Source of the DNA: Caballeronia sp. NK8
GTDB taxonomy: Bacteria > Pseudomonadota > Gammaproteobacteria > Burkholderiales > Burkholderiaceae
Assembly (NCBI RefSeq): GCF_018408855.1
Contig: NZ_AP024322.1
Location: forward strand, 434,001 to 498,000
Reading direction: 5' to 3'
Length of the DNA: 64,000 nt
Positions 1 through 9,216 of this stretch are shown here, piece by piece. Position 1 is the first letter of the stretch. Each line of letters opens with the position of its first letter. Under the pieces are notes generated by a model that made no database searches, had not been told where the DNA came from, and was given only the letters and a program-made list of their open reading frames with translations. The translations under genes and the position numbers were made by a program.

Positions 1-1
1 C

Positions 2-1141
2 GAGTGGTTGTCGACGATGCTGGCCATCGGCACGTTCGGCATTTCGTTCCTGATGCGTCCGCTCGGCGCGATCGTGCTCGGCATCTACGGCGACCGCAAA
101 GGTCGCAAGGCCGCGCTCACACTCGCCATTCTGCTGATGATGGTCGGCACGCTCACCATGGCCGTGATGCCGTCGTACGCGCACATCGGCTTGGCGGCGC
201 CGCTTCTGATCCTGCTTGCGCGGCTCGTTCAAGGCTTCGCGGTCGGCGGCGAGTTCGGCAGCGCGACGGCGTTCATGGTCGAGCACAGCGAAGCGCGGCG
301 CGGCTATTACGCAAGCTGGCAGTTCGCGAGTCAAGGGCTCGCCGCGATCATGGCCGCGGCTTTCGGCTCGGTGCTGAGCGCGTGGCTGCCGCAGCCTCAA
401 CTCGAAAGCTGGGGCTGGCGCATTCCGTTCGTCTTCGGTCTGCTCGTCGGCCCGGTGGGCTACTACATCCGTTCGCATCTGGACGAAACGCCGGAATTTC
501 TCGCGACGCGCGCCGAAAACAAAGCGAGCGCGCCCGGCGTCTCGTTCTCGAATCAATGGCTGAACCTGTTGCTGGCCGTCGGCATCGTTGCGCAATCGAC
601 GGTCGGTGTGTACGTCTTGCAACTCTATATGCCGATGTATGCCGTCAAGCAGCTTCATCTTCCCGCGACGGCGTCGTTCGCCGTCGTGGTGCTCAATGGC
701 GGACTTCAGTTCATTTTCTCGCCGTTGATGGGCGCGCTCTCCGACCGTTTCGGACGCATTCGCATCATGCTCGGCACGTCGATTTTCATGGGCGTAACGA
801 TTTATCCGATGTTTGCGTGGCTGCAGTCACACCCGACGATCGCCTCGCTCGTCATGCTGCAATCGGTCGCGGGCATTCTCAAGGCGGCATATTCCGGTCC
901 GATGCCCGCGCTGATGTCCGAGATCTTCCCGACGCGCGTGCGCTCGACCGGTCTCTCGATCGGCTACGCGCTCGGCGTCACGCTGTTCGGCGGCTTCGCG
1001 CCTACGATCGTCGAGGCGTTCATCCACGTCACCGGCGACAAGCTCGCGCCGAGCTATTACGTGTTGCTGGCGGCGGTGCTGTCGGGCGTCTCGCTGGCGA
1101 TCGTCGCGTGGCGCATGCGCGCGGGGCGGCGCGCGATATAA
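2..1141 (+). CDS. MFS transporter, metabolite:H+ symporter type (5' end outside window)
   Basis: The reading frame is open from base 2, so the gene starts upstream; the in-frame TTG at 8 is not its start. The visible 379 residues hold about ten membrane segments. Both copies of the MFS loop signature are present: GDRKGRK after the second visible segment and SDRFGR in the second half. The stretch FAVGGEFGSATAF is typical of the metabolite:H+ symporter subfamily (citrate, alpha-ketoglutarate, proline/betaine carriers). Family members are about 430 residues long, so roughly 50 N-terminal residues are missing. The substrate cannot be told. Inner-membrane secondary uptake carrier. Confidence 0.85.
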   Translation, partial: EWLSTMLAIGTFGISFLMRPLGAIVLGIYGDRKGRKAALTLAILLMMVGTLTMAVMPSYAHIGLAAPLLILLARLVQGFAVGGEFGSATAFMVEHSEARRGYYASWQFASQGLAAIMAAAFGSVLSAWLPQPQLESWGWRIPFVFGLLVGPVGYYIRSHLDETPEFLATRAENKASAPGVSFSNQWLNLLLAVGIVAQSTVGVYVLQLYMPMYAVKQLHLPATASFAVVVLNGGLQFIFSPLMGALSDRFGRIRIMLGTSIFMGVTIYPMFAWLQSHPTIASLVMLQSVAGILKAAYSGPMPALMSEIFPTRVRSTGLSIGYALGVTLFGGFAPTIVEAFIHVTGDKLAPSYYVLLAAVLSGVSLAIVAWRMRAGRRAI

Positions 1142-1454
1142 CGGCCAGGTCTTCTCTCTGCATTTTCAGGCTCCAGGCACGAACTTCAGCGCGCGCGTGG
1201 CACATTTCATGCTGCAGTGCACCACTGGCCGCTCGCATCGAGACTCGTAAGAAATTGGCGCAAACGGAACCGGCGCGCCGCGCAGGAGTCTGTCCCCATG
1301 CCTGCAAACTCGTTGCGGGGCGGCTAAGATGGAAAAACCTGCCGCTTAACAATTGAAGTTAGAACGCCGGGACCGAATCGTTCGCGGCGTCGCCTGAACC
1401 TCGGCTTTTGCAGTTGGCCGATGGCGCGTTCAGTACCGCCTGGGAGCGCGATAT
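1142..1454. other. Intergenic, no gene seen
   Basis: There are 313 bases between the MFS gene and the ferritin-like gene. I see no convincing coding frame, tRNA or strong terminator. The promoter of the next gene must lie here, but no clear -35/-10 pair stands out. Confidence 0.5.
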
Positions 1455-2279
1455 ATGCACACAAACAGTACCCATGTGATGCCGTGGCGCATCGAAGACA
1501 TCGATCTCACGCGGATCGATCGCCAGAAGGCGGCATCCAACGAGCATCTTCTCTTGTTGTTGTGCGCCTGCTCGTTCATCGAGAGCGGCACAGATCTTTA
1601 TACGAGCAATCTCAGCAAGTATTTTCATGACGACCCCGAGATTTCGGCGTGGCTCAACAATGAGTGGGAGCCCGAAGAGATGCAGCACGGCAGGGCGCTC
1701 AAGACGTACATCAATCACGTGTGGCCCGAGTTCGACTGGGACACGGCGTTCAGGAACTTCTTCGCCGAATACTCGCTGACCTGCTCGTACGAGGAGTTCG
1801 AGAAGAAGCGCGCGCTCGAGATGGTGGCGCGCTGTGTCGTCGAGACGGGAACGGCCACGCTTTATCGCGCGATAAACGACTGCTCGGATGAACCGGTGCT
1901 GAAAGAGATCACGGACAACATCCGCACGGACGAAGTGCGCCACTACAAGCATTTTTTCCACTTTTTCAAGAAGTGGAACAAGATCGAGGGCAATGGCCGC
2001 ATGGCCGTGCTCGGCGCGCTCGTGCGGCGCGTGATGGAACTCAAGAGCGAGGATTCGGAGATCGCGCTGCGGCACGTCTTCGCCATTCGTTATCCTGAGC
2101 GTGCACAGGATGTGGAATACAACCGCGAGCTGTCCGCGCGCGTGAATGCGCTCGTGCGGCGCAATCTGTCGGCCGATCAGGCGATCAAGATGCTGCTCAA
2201 GCCGCTCGATCTGCCCGCGCGCATCCAGCCGGGCGTGCACTATCCGCTCTCAAAGATGACGCAGTTGTTCTTCCGTTGA
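1455..2279 (+). CDS. Ferritin-like diiron domain protein
   Basis: A 274-residue soluble protein. Two carboxylate/histidine motifs, EEMQHG near residue 75 and DEVRHYK near residue 160, match the paired E-x-x-H iron ligands of ferritin-like four-helix diiron proteins. A further glutamate lies in helix 1 (SFIESG). The ATG at 1455 is preceded by GGAG about 9 bases upstream. Diiron proteins of this build include oxidases, desaturase-like enzymes and rubrerythrin relatives; the reaction is unknown here. The gene is monocistronic and ends in a strong terminator. Confidence 0.75.
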   Translation: MHTNSTHVMPWRIEDIDLTRIDRQKAASNEHLLLLLCACSFIESGTDLYTSNLSKYFHDDPEISAWLNNEWEPEEMQHGRALKTYINHVWPEFDWDTAFRNFFAEYSLTCSYEEFEKKRALEMVARCVVETGTATLYRAINDCSDEPVLKEITDNIRTDEVRHYKHFFHFFKKWNKIEGNGRMAVLGALVRRVMELKSEDSEIALRHVFAIRYPERAQDVEYNRELSARVNALVRRNLSADQAIKMLLKPLDLPARIQPGVHYPLSKMTQLFFR

Positions 2280-2292
2280 AACCTACCCCACG

Positions 2293-2318
2293 ATGCCGGC
2301 CCGAAGCCGGCATTTTGT
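2293..2318 (+). terminator. Rho-independent terminator
   Basis: ATGCCGGC, loop CCGAA, GCCGGCAT, then TTTTGTT. The hairpin lies 13 bases after the ferritin-like stop codon. The ATG at 2293, which could otherwise be read as the start of the next gene, is part of this stem. Confidence 0.85.
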
Positions 2319-2319
2319 T

Positions 2320-2832
2320 ATGACCGATCCCAACGCGCCGCAGCCGTCGCTTTCCTCGCAATCCGTCTTCGACGAATGGCCGCCCGAGTTGCGCGCGCTT
2401 TTCGATGGCACGTTCGCCGTCGCCGAAGCCGGTTTCACGGCATCGCTGTGCGCGGCCGATCACGCTCATCGCGTGCGAACCGCGCTGCTGAGCGCAGGCG
2501 AACTCCTCGCGCCCGATGCGCGCACACTCGCGTTCGCGTTGTGGCCATCGTCGCGAACCGCGCAGGCGGTCACCGCGACGGGACGCGCGACGCTCGCCTT
2601 CGTTTTCGACGAAGCGTTTTATCAGGTCCATCTGGATGTGCGCCGCGTGCCGCTCGATGACGTGCCGCTCGCGTGCTTCGTCGGCACGATCGAGAGTGGG
2701 GAGGTGCAGCGGGTGGGATATGCGCGACTCACGAGCGGAATCGCGTTTGAACTGACCGAAGCGGAATCGGCACTCGCGCGCTGGCGCGAGCAGCTCGAAT
2801 GGCTGAAGCGGGCGGCGAGCGCCGCCGCCTGA
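2320..2832 (+). CDS. Conserved hypothetical protein
   Basis: A 170-residue protein starting MTDPNAPQPS. I chose ATG 2320 because the in-frame ATG at 2293 sits inside the terminator stem of the preceding gene. There is no signal peptide or membrane segment. The middle (residues 40-150) alternates strands and short helices and contains a possible pyridoxamine-oxidase-like (split-barrel) pattern, but no motif decides this. It is convergent with rhlE; a hairpin lies between the two stops. Function unknown. Confidence 0.7.
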   Translation: MTDPNAPQPSLSSQSVFDEWPPELRALFDGTFAVAEAGFTASLCAADHAHRVRTALLSAGELLAPDARTLAFALWPSSRTAQAVTATGRATLAFVFDEAFYQVHLDVRRVPLDDVPLACFVGTIESGEVQRVGYARLTSGIAFELTEAESALARWREQLEWLKRAASAAA

Positions 2833-2838
2833 AGCAGC

Positions 2839-2864
2839 GGTGCGACACGTTGGAGTGTCGCACC
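2839..2864. terminator. Convergent hairpin between hypothetical gene and rhlE
   Basis: A perfect 10-bp stem, GGTGCGACAC / GTGTCGCACC, with loop GTTGGA, lies midway between two convergent stop codons. Neither side has a long T tract, so it may act as a weak bidirectional terminator or an RNA-stabilising 3' end. Confidence 0.6.
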
Positions 2865-2878
2865 GGGAAATCTACGCC

Positions 2879-4390
2879 TTAGCGACTGCGCGTGCCCGAA
2901 CGCTGGGCATCGCGTCGGCCGCCGAGCAGCGCGCCGGGGTTGCCCGTAGGCGCCGGCTTGCGCGAATTCGCGGCATGGTTCGTCGGCGCCGATTCCGCGC
3001 GTCGCGGCGCGGGGTTCGCGCTCACGTTCGGCTTGCCGGCGTTGCGTGCATCGCGTGAGGGTTGGGCGCCCGCTTTGCCTCCATTGCCACCGTTGGCCGG
3101 CCGCGCGCCACGTGCGTCGCCGTTCGGACGGCCGCCTTCGCGGCGCGCTTCCCCATTGCGCGGAGCCTGACGCCCCTGGCCTTGCCCTTGCCCCTGTCCT
3201 TGACCGCGTCCCTGACTGCGACGCTGGATCGGCTCCGGCTTCGCGTTCGGATCCGGTTCGAAGCCGGGAATCACTTCGCTCGGAATCGGCCGCTTGATGA
3301 GGCGCTCGATGTCCTTCAGGAGCTGATGCTCGTCGACGCACACCAGCGAGACGGCTTCGCCTTCCGCGCCCGCGCGCCCCGTGCGGCCGATGCGGTGCAC
3401 GTAGTCTTCCGGCACGTTCGGCAGATCGAAGTTGACGACGTGCGGCAGTTGATCGATGTCGATGCCACGCGCCGCGATATCGGTCGCGACCAGCACCTGC
3501 AGCGTCTGATCCTTGAATTCGGCCAGCGCGCGCGTGCGGGCCGACTGGCTCTTGTTGCCGTGAATCGCGAGCGCGCTGATGCCATCCTTGCCGAGCTGTT
3601 CGGCGAGGCGGTTCGCGCCGTGCTTCGTGCGCGTGAAGACGAGCACCTGGAACCAGTTGTTGCCGCGGATCAGATGCGTGAGCAACTCGCGCTTGCGATC
3701 GCGATCGACCGGGTGAATCTTCTGGTCGACCTTTTCGGCCGTGGTATTGCGCCGCGCGACTTCGATGAGCGCGGGCGAGTCGAGCAGGCTGTCGGCGAGC
3801 GCCTTGATTTCGTCGGAGAACGTGGCCGAGAACAGCAGGTTCTGACGCTTCGCCGGCAGGCGCGCGAGCACGCGTTTGATGTCGTGGATGAAGCCCATGT
3901 CGAGCATGCGGTCGGCTTCGTCGAGCACGAGAATTTCGAGCTGCGAAACGTCGATCGTCTTTTGCTGCATGTGATCGAGCAGACGTCCCGGCGTCGCCAC
4001 GACGATATCGACGCCACGGCGCAGCGCGTCGATCTGCGGATTGATGCCGACGCCGCCGAACATCACCGTCGACTTGAGCTTCAGGTATTTGCCGTACGCG
4101 CGCACGCTTTCCTCGACCTGCGCGGCGAGTTCGCGCGTCGGCGTGAGGATCAGCGCGCGCACCGGGCGCTTGGCGCCAGCGGCGGCGGGAGCGAGTTGCG
4201 ACAGGCGCTGCAGGATCGGCAGCGTGAAACCGGCGGTCTTGCCCGTGCCGGTCTGCGCGCCCGCGAGCAGGTCGCCGCCTTTCAGGACGGCGGGAATCGC
4301 CTGGAGCTGAATCGGAGTGGGGCTGGAATAGCCGAGTTCGTTGACCGCGCGAAGCAAGGGTTCGGACAGACCAAGTGAATCAAAAGACAT
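2879..4390 (-). CDS. rhlE: ATP-dependent DEAD-box RNA helicase RhlE
   Basis: A 503-residue cytoplasmic helicase for RNA unwinding in ribosome assembly and mRNA turnover. Visible motifs in order: Q motif (SSPTPIQ, residue 22), Walker A AQTGTGKT (about 45), VLDEADRM (about 155), SAT box FSATFS (about 187) and [10 protein letters not shown] (about 335). After residue 380 comes a low-complexity tail rich in Gly, Gln, Asn and Arg with GQ repeats, as usual for RhlE in Burkholderiaceae. Start and stop are unambiguous. Monocistronic. Confidence 0.95.
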   Translation of the reverse strand: MSFDSLGLSEPLLRAVNELGYSSPTPIQLQAIPAVLKGGDLLAGAQTGTGKTAGFTLPILQRLSQLAPAAAGAKRPVRALILTPTRELAAQVEESVRAYGKYLKLKSTVMFGGVGINPQIDALRRGVDIVVATPGRLLDHMQQKTIDVSQLEILVLDEADRMLDMGFIHDIKRVLARLPAKRQNLLFSATFSDEIKALADSLLDSPALIEVARRNTTAEKVDQKIHPVDRDRKRELLTHLIRGNNWFQVLVFTRTKHGANRLAEQLGKDGISALAIHGNKSQSARTRALAEFKDQTLQVLVATDIAARGIDIDQLPHVVNFDLPNVPEDYVHRIGRTGRAGAEGEAVSLVCVDEHQLLKDIERLIKRPIPSEVIPGFEPDPNAKPEPIQRRSQGRGQGQGQGQGQGRQAPRNGEARREGGRPNGDARGARPANGGNGGKAGAQPSRDARNAGKPNVSANPAPRRAESAPTNHAANSRKPAPTGNPGALLGGRRDAQRSGTRSR

Positions 4391-4627
4391 AAATTGGATG
4401 CTTATCGTTATATCGGGCGGCGCGGGTGCGAATCAGGGCTGCGGCGAGCAGAGCTCGGCCGGCCGCGCGCATACGCGACGCTCGGAAATAAATCGGGCGG
4501 CGGGCCATTCGGCGATCAGCGATCGCCGGGCGTTGCCGCAAGGTTCGACGTGCTATCAAGACACGTCATCTGACGCTAAGTTGCATCGAAGGACACTTCG
4601 ACGCGGCGGCGCCCGTTTCAGCAGGCC

Positions 4628-5248
4628 TCACGCGACATAGCGCGCGACGCTCACGAACTGGCACAGGCTGCCTGCGAGCACGAACAGATGCCAGATTCCG
4701 TGTCCGTGCCGGATGCGCTCGTCGTTGATGAAAAAATAAATGCCGGCGCTGTAAATCACGCCGCCCGCCACCAGCCATGCGGTTCCCGCGGCTGGCAGCG
4801 CCGTCACGAGCGGATGAACGGCTACGAGCGCGAGCCATCCCATCAGCACGTACAGCACCATCGACACGCTGCGGGTTCGACGCCCGAGCGTGAGTTCCTG
4901 CGTGATGCCGAACGCCGCGAGCCCCCAGCTCACGCCGAAGAGCGACCAGCCCCAGGGGCCACGCAAGGTCACCAGTGTATACGGCGTATAGCTGCCGGCT
5001 ATCAACAAGTAGATGGCCGAGTGGTCGCACTTCTGCAGTATCGCTTTCAGGCGCGGCGTGCGCGCCCAGTGATACAGCGTGGAGATGATGTAGAGCGCGC
5101 AGAGCATTGCGCCGTACACCGCGAAGCTGACGACCTTGTAGGCGTCGCCGTCGAGCGCGCCCATCGTGACGAGCGTCGCGAGCCCCGCCACCGACAGCAG
5201 CGCGCCGATCAGATGGCTGATGCTGTTGAAACGCTCACCTGCGTGCAT
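4628..5248 (-). CDS. Haemolysin III / YqfA-type seven-helix membrane protein
   Basis: A 206-residue protein with seven predicted membrane helices and the family signatures SHLIGA near the N-terminus, STLYHW near residue 57, CDHSAIYLLIAGSYTP near residue 74 and IRHGHGIWHLFVL near the C-terminus. The His and Asp residues in these form the conserved metal site of the PAQR/HlyIII superfamily. The role in bacteria is unclear (membrane homeostasis is suggested for YqfA). It stands alone between rhlE and the cytochrome operon. Confidence 0.9.
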   Translation of the reverse strand: MHAGERFNSISHLIGALLSVAGLATLVTMGALDGDAYKVVSFAVYGAMLCALYIISTLYHWARTPRLKAILQKCDHSAIYLLIAGSYTPYTLVTLRGPWGWSLFGVSWGLAAFGITQELTLGRRTRSVSMVLYVLMGWLALVAVHPLVTALPAAGTAWLVAGGVIYSAGIYFFINDERIRHGHGIWHLFVLAGSLCQFVSVARYVA

Positions 5249-5349
5249 GAATCCATTCCGCCAAAAGACAAGGGGCGCGGCCCCAAACTACACAGGCTGC
5301 GCCCCAAATGCGTATTGTACGCTCTATTGGCGGATGGTCGCCGCGGACC

Positions 5350-6648
5350 TCAATCGAGCGGCGCCGAGCGCAGATTGCTTACCTGCTGCGGCGACACCGG
5401 CGTGCCGTGGTTGCCCCACGACATACGGATGTACGTCACGACCGCCGCGACTTCCGTATCCGACAGCGACTGCGCGAAAGGCGGCATGCCGTGCGGCATC
5501 GGGTTGCCTTCCGTGCTCGGCGGATAGCCGCCATTCAACGTCATGCGGATCGGGTTGACGGCCGACGGCATCTGGATCGACTGGTTGTTGGCGAGCGGCG
5601 GATAAGCCGGCGGCTTGCCAAGACCATTTTCCTGATGGCACTTCGCGCAGTTTTCGGTGTAGACCTTCTTGCCCAGCGTGAGCAGCTCGCCGCCGAACTT
5701 GTCGGACGTCTCCAGCTGCATGACTTCCGGCGCTTCCTTCTTCTGCGGGATCGACTTGAGGTAGGTCGAAATCGCGTTGATGTCGGCGTCGGTCATGTAC
5801 TGCAGGCTGTTGTGGACCACTTCGGCCATCGGGCCGAACACCGCGCCGCGCTGCGACACGCCGGTCTTCAGCAGGTCGTTGATGTCCTTCAGGTCCCAGT
5901 CGCCGAGACCCGCTTCCTTGTTCGACGTCAGCGACGGCGCGTACCAGTTCTGCAGCGGGATCAGGCCGCCGGCGAAGGCCGCCGAGTTGACCGGACCGCC
6001 CATCGCGTTGATCGACGTGTGGCACATGCCGCAGTGGCCGAGGCCTTCGACCAGATACGCGCCGCGGTTCCATTCGACCGATTTGGTCGGATCCGGCTTG
6101 TACTCGCCTTCCGAGAAGAACAGCGTGCGCCAGCCGATCAGCAGGTTGCGGTTGTTGAACGGGAAGCGCAGTTCATGCGGACGGCTCGGTTCCGAAACCG
6201 GCGCGACCGAGCGCAGATACGCGTAGATCGCGTCGGAGTCGGCGCGCGTGACCTTCGTGTAGCTCGTGAACGGGAAGCCCGGATACAGCAGCGAACCGTC
6301 CTTCGAACGGCCGGTGTGCATCGCGCGATAGAAGTCGTCGGAGGTCCACTTGCCGATGCCGTATTGATCGTCCGGCGTGATGTTCGGCGTGAACATGGTG
6401 CCGAACGGCGTGGCCATCGGCAGGCCGCCCGCGAACTCCTTGCCGCCGCGCACCGTGTGGCACGCGATACAGTCGCCGGCGCGGGCGAGGTATTCACCTT
6501 GTTTGACGAGGGCGGCTTTATCAGCCGGCGTCGCCGCGATGGCGCCGCCCGAATGCAGATTGTCGCCGCCCGACCAGAGGACGGCGCCGGCTGCGACGGC
6601 TGCCACCACGACAGCCGAGGAAAGTGCGAACAGGGACTTGCGTTTCAT
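5350..6648 (-). CDS. Triheme cytochrome c, dehydrogenase-subunit type
   Basis: A 432-residue protein with an N-terminal signal anchor (residues 7-25) and three haem-binding CXXCH sites: CIACH (about 60), CGMCH (about 208) and CAKCH (about 337). This layout is that of the cytochrome subunit of membrane-bound gluconate or alcohol dehydrogenases, which passes electrons from a periplasmic dehydrogenase to quinone or an oxidase. No dehydrogenase subunit is adjacent, only a second cytochrome 21 bases upstream in the same direction, so the electron donor is unknown. Confidence 0.9.
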   Translation of the reverse strand: MKRKSLFALSSAVVVAAVAAGAVLWSGGDNLHSGGAIAATPADKAALVKQGEYLARAGDCIACHTVRGGKEFAGGLPMATPFGTMFTPNITPDDQYGIGKWTSDDFYRAMHTGRSKDGSLLYPGFPFTSYTKVTRADSDAIYAYLRSVAPVSEPSRPHELRFPFNNRNLLIGWRTLFFSEGEYKPDPTKSVEWNRGAYLVEGLGHCGMCHTSINAMGGPVNSAAFAGGLIPLQNWYAPSLTSNKEAGLGDWDLKDINDLLKTGVSQRGAVFGPMAEVVHNSLQYMTDADINAISTYLKSIPQKKEAPEVMQLETSDKFGGELLTLGKKVYTENCAKCHQENGLGKPPAYPPLANNQSIQMPSAVNPIRMTLNGGYPPSTEGNPMPHGMPPFAQSLSDTEVAAVVTYIRMSWGNHGTPVSPQQVSNLRSAPLD

Positions 6649-6669
6649 TATGTTGTCGCTCCAGACGCC

Positions 6670-7416
6670 TTATTGCAGTTCGCTGCCGCACTTGAGCGGC
6701 ATCTTCAACGAGCCAGCAGGCGCGGGCACCGGATTGGCGGGTGCTTGTTGCGTGGACAGCCAGGCGGCGACGGCGGTCACGTCGTCATCCGTCAGGCGCG
6801 AGGCGATCTGCTGCATGCAATCGGGCGCTTTCGCGTGACGCGTGCCCGACTTCCATGCGCCGACTTGCGCGCTGATGTAGTCCGAATGCAGGCCGACGAG
6901 ACCCGGAATGGCCGGCTGCATGCCGGTCAGACCCTTGCCGTGGCAGGCCGCGCACGCGGGAATGTTCTTCGACGCATCGCCGTTCAGCACGATCTGCTGG
7001 CCGCGCGCGAGCGTCGTGGCCGACACGTTCGACTTGGCGGGCGGCGGATACGGCGGACGCTGGTTCGAGAAGTACGTCGCGATCTGATGAAGGTAATCGT
7101 CCGAGAGATACGTGACGAGGTAGTTCATCGGCGGGTACTTGCGCCGGCCTTCGCGGAAATTCTGGAGCTGGTTGTACAGATAGTCGGCAGGCTTGCCGGC
7201 AAGACGCGGGAAGTAGTCGTTGTCCGTGCCTTCACCGTGAACGCCGTGGCACGCCGTGCAGCCCTGCACGCGCGCGGCCATCGTGTCCGGTGCGATCGGC
7301 TGGTTCTGCGCCTGCGCGGCGGAGCTGAAAACGCCAGCGCTGCCTACCAGAGCCGAGGCAAAAGCCATAGCGAGCAGCGGACGAAAAATGCGTCTTGAAA
7401 ACACGCGACACTCCAT
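6670..7416 (-). CDS. Diheme cytochrome c4-type protein
   Basis: A 248-residue secreted protein. The frame runs further upstream, but the ATG at 7416 gives a good signal peptide (basic MECRVFSRR, hydrophobic core, cleavage near SSAAQAQ), so I chose it. Two haem sites are visible: CTACH (about 55) and CAACH (about 148), each followed by the Gly-rich loop typical of cytochrome c4. It forms an operon with the triheme cytochrome (21-base gap) and probably carries electrons between a periplasmic oxidation system and a terminal oxidase. Confidence 0.88.
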   Translation of the reverse strand: MECRVFSRRIFRPLLAMAFASALVGSAGVFSSAAQAQNQPIAPDTMAARVQGCTACHGVHGEGTDNDYFPRLAGKPADYLYNQLQNFREGRRKYPPMNYLVTYLSDDYLHQIATYFSNQRPPYPPPAKSNVSATTLARGQQIVLNGDASKNIPACAACHGKGLTGMQPAIPGLVGLHSDYISAQVGAWKSGTRHAKAPDCMQQIASRLTDDDVTAVAAWLSTQQAPANPVPAPAGSLKMPLKCGSELQ

Positions 7417-7852
7417 GAAATTCGGGGACCTGCCGAGCTTCGTGCGGCTCGGTGCGAAGGTGGCGAACCACGGCCACGCAGGGGGCGGTGGGTGGCGGAC
7501 CACGGCCACAGCGGCTCGACGAGCCTCTGATGCGACGCGGCATTCTATCATCGATGCATGATGATGACTATTTGACACAATCTCGCTCTAAGTCCCGCTG
7601 CAGCGCATTCGCGACAATTTGCCGCGCGGCTCTTGACCATCCGCGACGAACTTCTCACGCGCGTTCGCTTCATTGCCTTTCGACAAAGATTCGACTCGAC
7701 GTGAAGCGCCTGCGCCGTTCCGATGTGCTCCATGCAGTTTCGGAAGCGCCGGGCAAAAATTCAAGGCGTTTCGCCGACCTTCGATGCTGTGCTGCAACCG
7801 GGCCTTCGTTTAGACTCCGCAGACTTTCTTCCTTCGACACTGCGCGCACGCG
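7417..7852. other. Divergent intergenic region, nothing identified
   Basis: There are 436 bases between the divergent cytochrome operon and copD. Both promoters must lie here. I see no clear repeat, operator, RNA gene or short coding frame that I can support. A TTGACA at about 7574 has no convincing -10 partner. Confidence 0.4.
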
Positions 7853-8782
7853 ATGAACGACGATCCCATCGGTCTGGCCCAGACCGCATTCGCGGCGCTC
7901 GCCGACGTCGCCTTTGCCTGCGTGCTCGGCTCGTTGCTCCTGAACGGCTGGCTGATGCGCGAACAGGCGTTCGCTCCCGTTTCGCCCGCGCGGGCCGGCT
8001 GGCGGCGTGCGGCGCGGGGCGGTCTGCTCGCCGCGCTCGCTTTGGTGCTGTGCAACTTCGTTTCGCTGTGGCTGCAGTCGGCGGCGATGAGCGGCGCGCC
8101 GCTCGCCGAAGCGGGCGCGTCCTTGTGGCTGGTCGCGACGGGCACGCATGCGGGCATCGGCTGGACGGTCGCGCTGGCGGGCAGCGTGCTCCTGGTGCCG
8201 GCGGCGAGCGGCGGCGCGCCAACGGTCGCGCGCATCGGATTTGCCGCGCTAGCGGCGCTGGTCGTCGCGGCGGGCAAGTCGGCGGTCGGCCACGCGGCCG
8301 ATGCGGGTGCGTTCTCCTTCGCGGAAGGCGTGCAAACGCTGCATCTGCTCGCGACGGCCGTGTGGGGCGGCATCGTCATCGCGGGTGCGTTCGTGTTGCC
8401 GGCGCTCGATACATCGGTGGCGCGCGCGTTGCTGATCCGCACGGTCGCGCGCATGTCGCGCACGGCGGCGATCGCGCTTGCGTTCGTCGTCCTGACGGGC
8501 GGGTTCAATGCGTGGCGCGGCGTCGGCGGCTCGCCCGCGGCGCTGACCGCGAGCGCCTGGGGTCAAGCGTTGCTCGTGAAGATCGCGCTGGTTGCGCTGG
8601 CGCTCGCGTTCGGCGCGCTGAATCGATGGTCGGCGCTGCCGCGTCTGCAACGCTCGGCATCGACGATCGACGCGCACACGGTCATCAACGTGATGCGTGT
8701 CGAAGCGGTGATGATGGCGGGTGTGTTCGTGGCGGCGGCCGTGTTGTCGCACAGCGTGCCGGGGTCGGCGCTCGGCGGATGA
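7853..8782 (+). CDS. copD: CopD family copper resistance membrane protein
   Basis: A 309-residue inner-membrane protein with about eight helices. The family pattern includes conserved histidines on membrane helices: GTHAGIGWT (about 100), SAVGHAADAG (about 147) and TLHLLATAVWGG (about 163). CopD is thought to bring copper across the inner membrane, usually together with CopC. No copC is adjacent. The convergent small membrane gene 13 bases downstream is not obviously linked. Confidence 0.85.
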   Translation: MNDDPIGLAQTAFAALADVAFACVLGSLLLNGWLMREQAFAPVSPARAGWRRAARGGLLAALALVLCNFVSLWLQSAAMSGAPLAEAGASLWLVATGTHAGIGWTVALAGSVLLVPAASGGAPTVARIGFAALAALVVAAGKSAVGHAADAGAFSFAEGVQTLHLLATAVWGGIVIAGAFVLPALDTSVARALLIRTVARMSRTAAIALAFVVLTGGFNAWRGVGGSPAALTASAWGQALLVKIALVALALAFGALNRWSALPRLQRSASTIDAHTVINVMRVEAVMMAGVFVAAAVLSHSVPGSALGG

Positions 8783-8795
8783 AACGACGCGCGTC

Positions 8796-9095
8796 TTACT
8801 CGTAGCCGAGCTTGTGAGAGACGATCGGCGCGCAGAAGAGCGCCACCGCGCAGCCGATGACCTTGCCTTGCAGTTCGACGAAGGCCGTATGCGAATCGGC
8901 GACGAAGACGACTTCGAGCAACTGCGGCAGGCAGAACACGAACGCCGCAACGATGAACCAGCGCGTCACCGCCGCGATGCGCCAGCCGTGCTGCGCGCCG
9001 ATGCCCGCGGCCACCACGCGCGCCACCCCCAGCGCGACGAGCGAGCCCACAGCCAGTTGGGCCCGGACGTATTCATCGGGAAGGACGTGCCACAT
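8796..9095 (-). CDS. Small membrane protein of unknown function
   Basis: A 99-residue protein with three hydrophobic segments (about residues 13-32, 41-62 and 74-92) and no recognised motif. Start ATG 9095. Convergent with copD. Function unknown. Confidence 0.6.
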   Translation of the reverse strand: MWHVLPDEYVRAQLAVGSLVALGVARVVAAGIGAQHGWRIAAVTRWFIVAAFVFCLPQLLEVVFVADSHTAFVELQGKVIGCAVALFCAPIVSHKLGYE

Positions 9096-9183
9096 GATCG
9101 TTCTCGCTCTTTTTAGTGACTTTTGGCAAGGGTACGTGCGGGAAGCCCGTCAGTATGTACGAGAAAACGCAGATCGTGAACGG

Positions 9184-9211
9184 GAATTTTAAACGCGGCC
9201 CGCAGGCCGCG
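9184..9211 (-). terminator. Terminator of panB
   Basis: Read on the minus strand: CGCGGCC, loop TGCG, GGCCGCG, then TTTAAAATT. It follows the panB stop codon within a few bases. Confidence 0.7.
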
Positions 9212-9216
9212 GGCGC

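Noticed and set aside
5308..7398. A 696-codon plus-strand open frame opposite the cytochrome operon
   Set aside because: It is Arg/His-rich antisense of two clear cytochromes with signal peptides and CXXCH sites. High GC makes such shadows common.
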